Assembly (NCBI RefSeq): GCF_018130165.1
Contig: NZ_JAFCLZ010000010.1
Coordinates: 62,001-126,000 of the forward strand
DNA length: 64,000 nt
Reading direction: 5' to 3'
Source: Bradyrhizobium sp. JYMT SZCCT0180
GTDB lineage: Bacteria; Pseudomonadota; Alphaproteobacteria; Rhizobiales; Xanthobacteraceae
This document shows, one piece after another, positions 63,725-64,000 of this stretch (position 1 is the first letter of the stretch; every line of letters begins with the position of its first letter). The notes beneath the pieces are model-generated. The model was not told the origin of the DNA. It searched no databases and saw only the letters and a program-made list of their open reading frames with translations. A program made the position numbers and the translations under genes.

Positions 63725-64000
63725 ATGCCTTTCGATTTGATCTTGCGCGGCGGTCGGGTAATTGACCCATCCCAAAAACTCGACGCCGTGACGGATGTGG
63801 CCTTCGCCGGTGGCAAGGTGGCTATGGTCGGAAGCGAGCTCAAGGCCGATCCCGGCACCGACGTGCGCGACGTCTCAGGTTACATCGTCACGCCGGGCCT
63901 GATCGATCTGCATACCCATGTTTATTGGGGCGGCACTTCGCTCGGCATCGACGCGGAAGAGTTCTGCCGCACGTCTGGCGTCACGACGGCGGTCGATACC
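63725..64000 (+). CDS. Amidohydrolase/deacetylase-family metallohydrolase (3' end missing)
   Basis: The start MPFDLILRGGRVIDPSQKLD is preceded by AGGAG; the frame is open to the window end (92 codons). It has the amidohydrolase N-terminal beta sandwich, then TPGLIDLHTHVYWGGTSLG with the H-x-H metal motif. The family includes dihydroorotase-, hydantoinase- and N-acyl amino acid deacetylase-like enzymes. It is 77 bp after the preceding amidohydrolase, in the same direction. Confidence 0.85.
   Translation, partial: MPFDLILRGGRVIDPSQKLDAVTDVAFAGGKVAMVGSELKADPGTDVRDVSGYIVTPGLIDLHTHVYWGGTSLGIDAEEFCRTSGVTTAVDT

Overview
The window looks like chromosomal DNA of a Bradyrhizobium-type alphaproteobacterium (Nitrobacteraceae). 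The signs are high GC with GC-ending codons, a dense load of ABC transporters and LysR, MarR and XRE-cupin regulators, several interspersed hairpin repeat families of the kind scattered through Bradyrhizobium genomes, and an indole-acetate catabolic gene set of the type known from plant-associated Bradyrhizobium. No tRNA, rRNA, CRISPR array, phage or transposase gene was seen. Two genes run off the ends: a WD40-cytochrome c protein on the left and an amidohydrolase on the right.

1-3.5 kb: end of a WD40/cytochrome c fusion; an AmpR-like LysR regulator divergent from a class A beta-lactamase; two small exported proteins. 3.5-9.5 kb (minus strand): a polyamine-type ABC transporter operon (ATPase, two permeases, binding protein) with a FAD amine oxidase and a HAD hydrolase inside it, divergent from a LysR gene. 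10.7-16.5 kb: XRE-cupin regulator divergent from an omega-amino acid:pyruvate transaminase, then D-amino acid dehydrogenase, a Crp/Fnr regulator, a small zinc-knuckle protein and an N-carbamoyl-D-amino acid hydrolase. 16.5-17.4 kb: a gene-free island of stacked palindromic repeats. 17.4-24.8 kb: XRE-cupin regulator divergent from an amino acid ABC transporter operon with a FAD oxidase and a Gfo/Idh dehydrogenase, then a two-domain 3-dehydroshikimate dehydratase-like enzyme.

24.8-42.9 kb is the most striking part: thirteen closely packed minus-strand genes headed by a divergent MarR regulator. They encode a branched-chain-type importer (LivH-LivM-LivG fused in one 944-residue protein, plus LivF), a thiolase-fold protein lacking the thiolase catalytic residues, a DUF35-SDR fusion, an isatin hydrolase-like cyclase-family enzyme, two AMP-forming CoA ligases, an IorA/IorB 2-oxoacid:ferredoxin oxidoreductase, a Rieske dioxygenase (alpha, beta, reductase) and an SDR. 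I read this as an iad-type auxin (indole-3-acetate) degradation operon. The inferred route is indoleacetate to dioxindole-3-acetate (Rieske), to its CoA ester (ligase), to isatin plus acetyl-CoA (thiolase-fold/DUF35 retro-aldolase), to isatinate (isatin hydrolase), to anthraniloyl-CoA (IorAB). The last three assignments are inference.

43-48.4 kb: an importer binding protein, a racemase-family protein without its catalytic cysteines, and a kynurenine pathway (tryptophan dioxygenase, kynureninase, alpha/beta-hydrolase formamidase) that also ends at anthranilate. A 22-bp motif is shared by the binding-protein promoter region and the kynurenine intergenic region, which suggests co-regulation. 48.4-51.6 kb: a URC-type uracil catabolism set (UPRT-like, URC4, GTP cyclohydrolase II-like URC1). 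51.9-54.4 kb: 5-oxoprolinase pxpABC. 54.5-64 kb: LysR regulator and a plus-strand cluster with a second carbamoylase, an amino acid ABC transporter with two paralogous binding proteins, a polysaccharide deacetylase/PuuE-like hydrolase, a peptide-type binding protein and two amidohydrolases, probably for an amide or ureide nitrogen compound not identified here.
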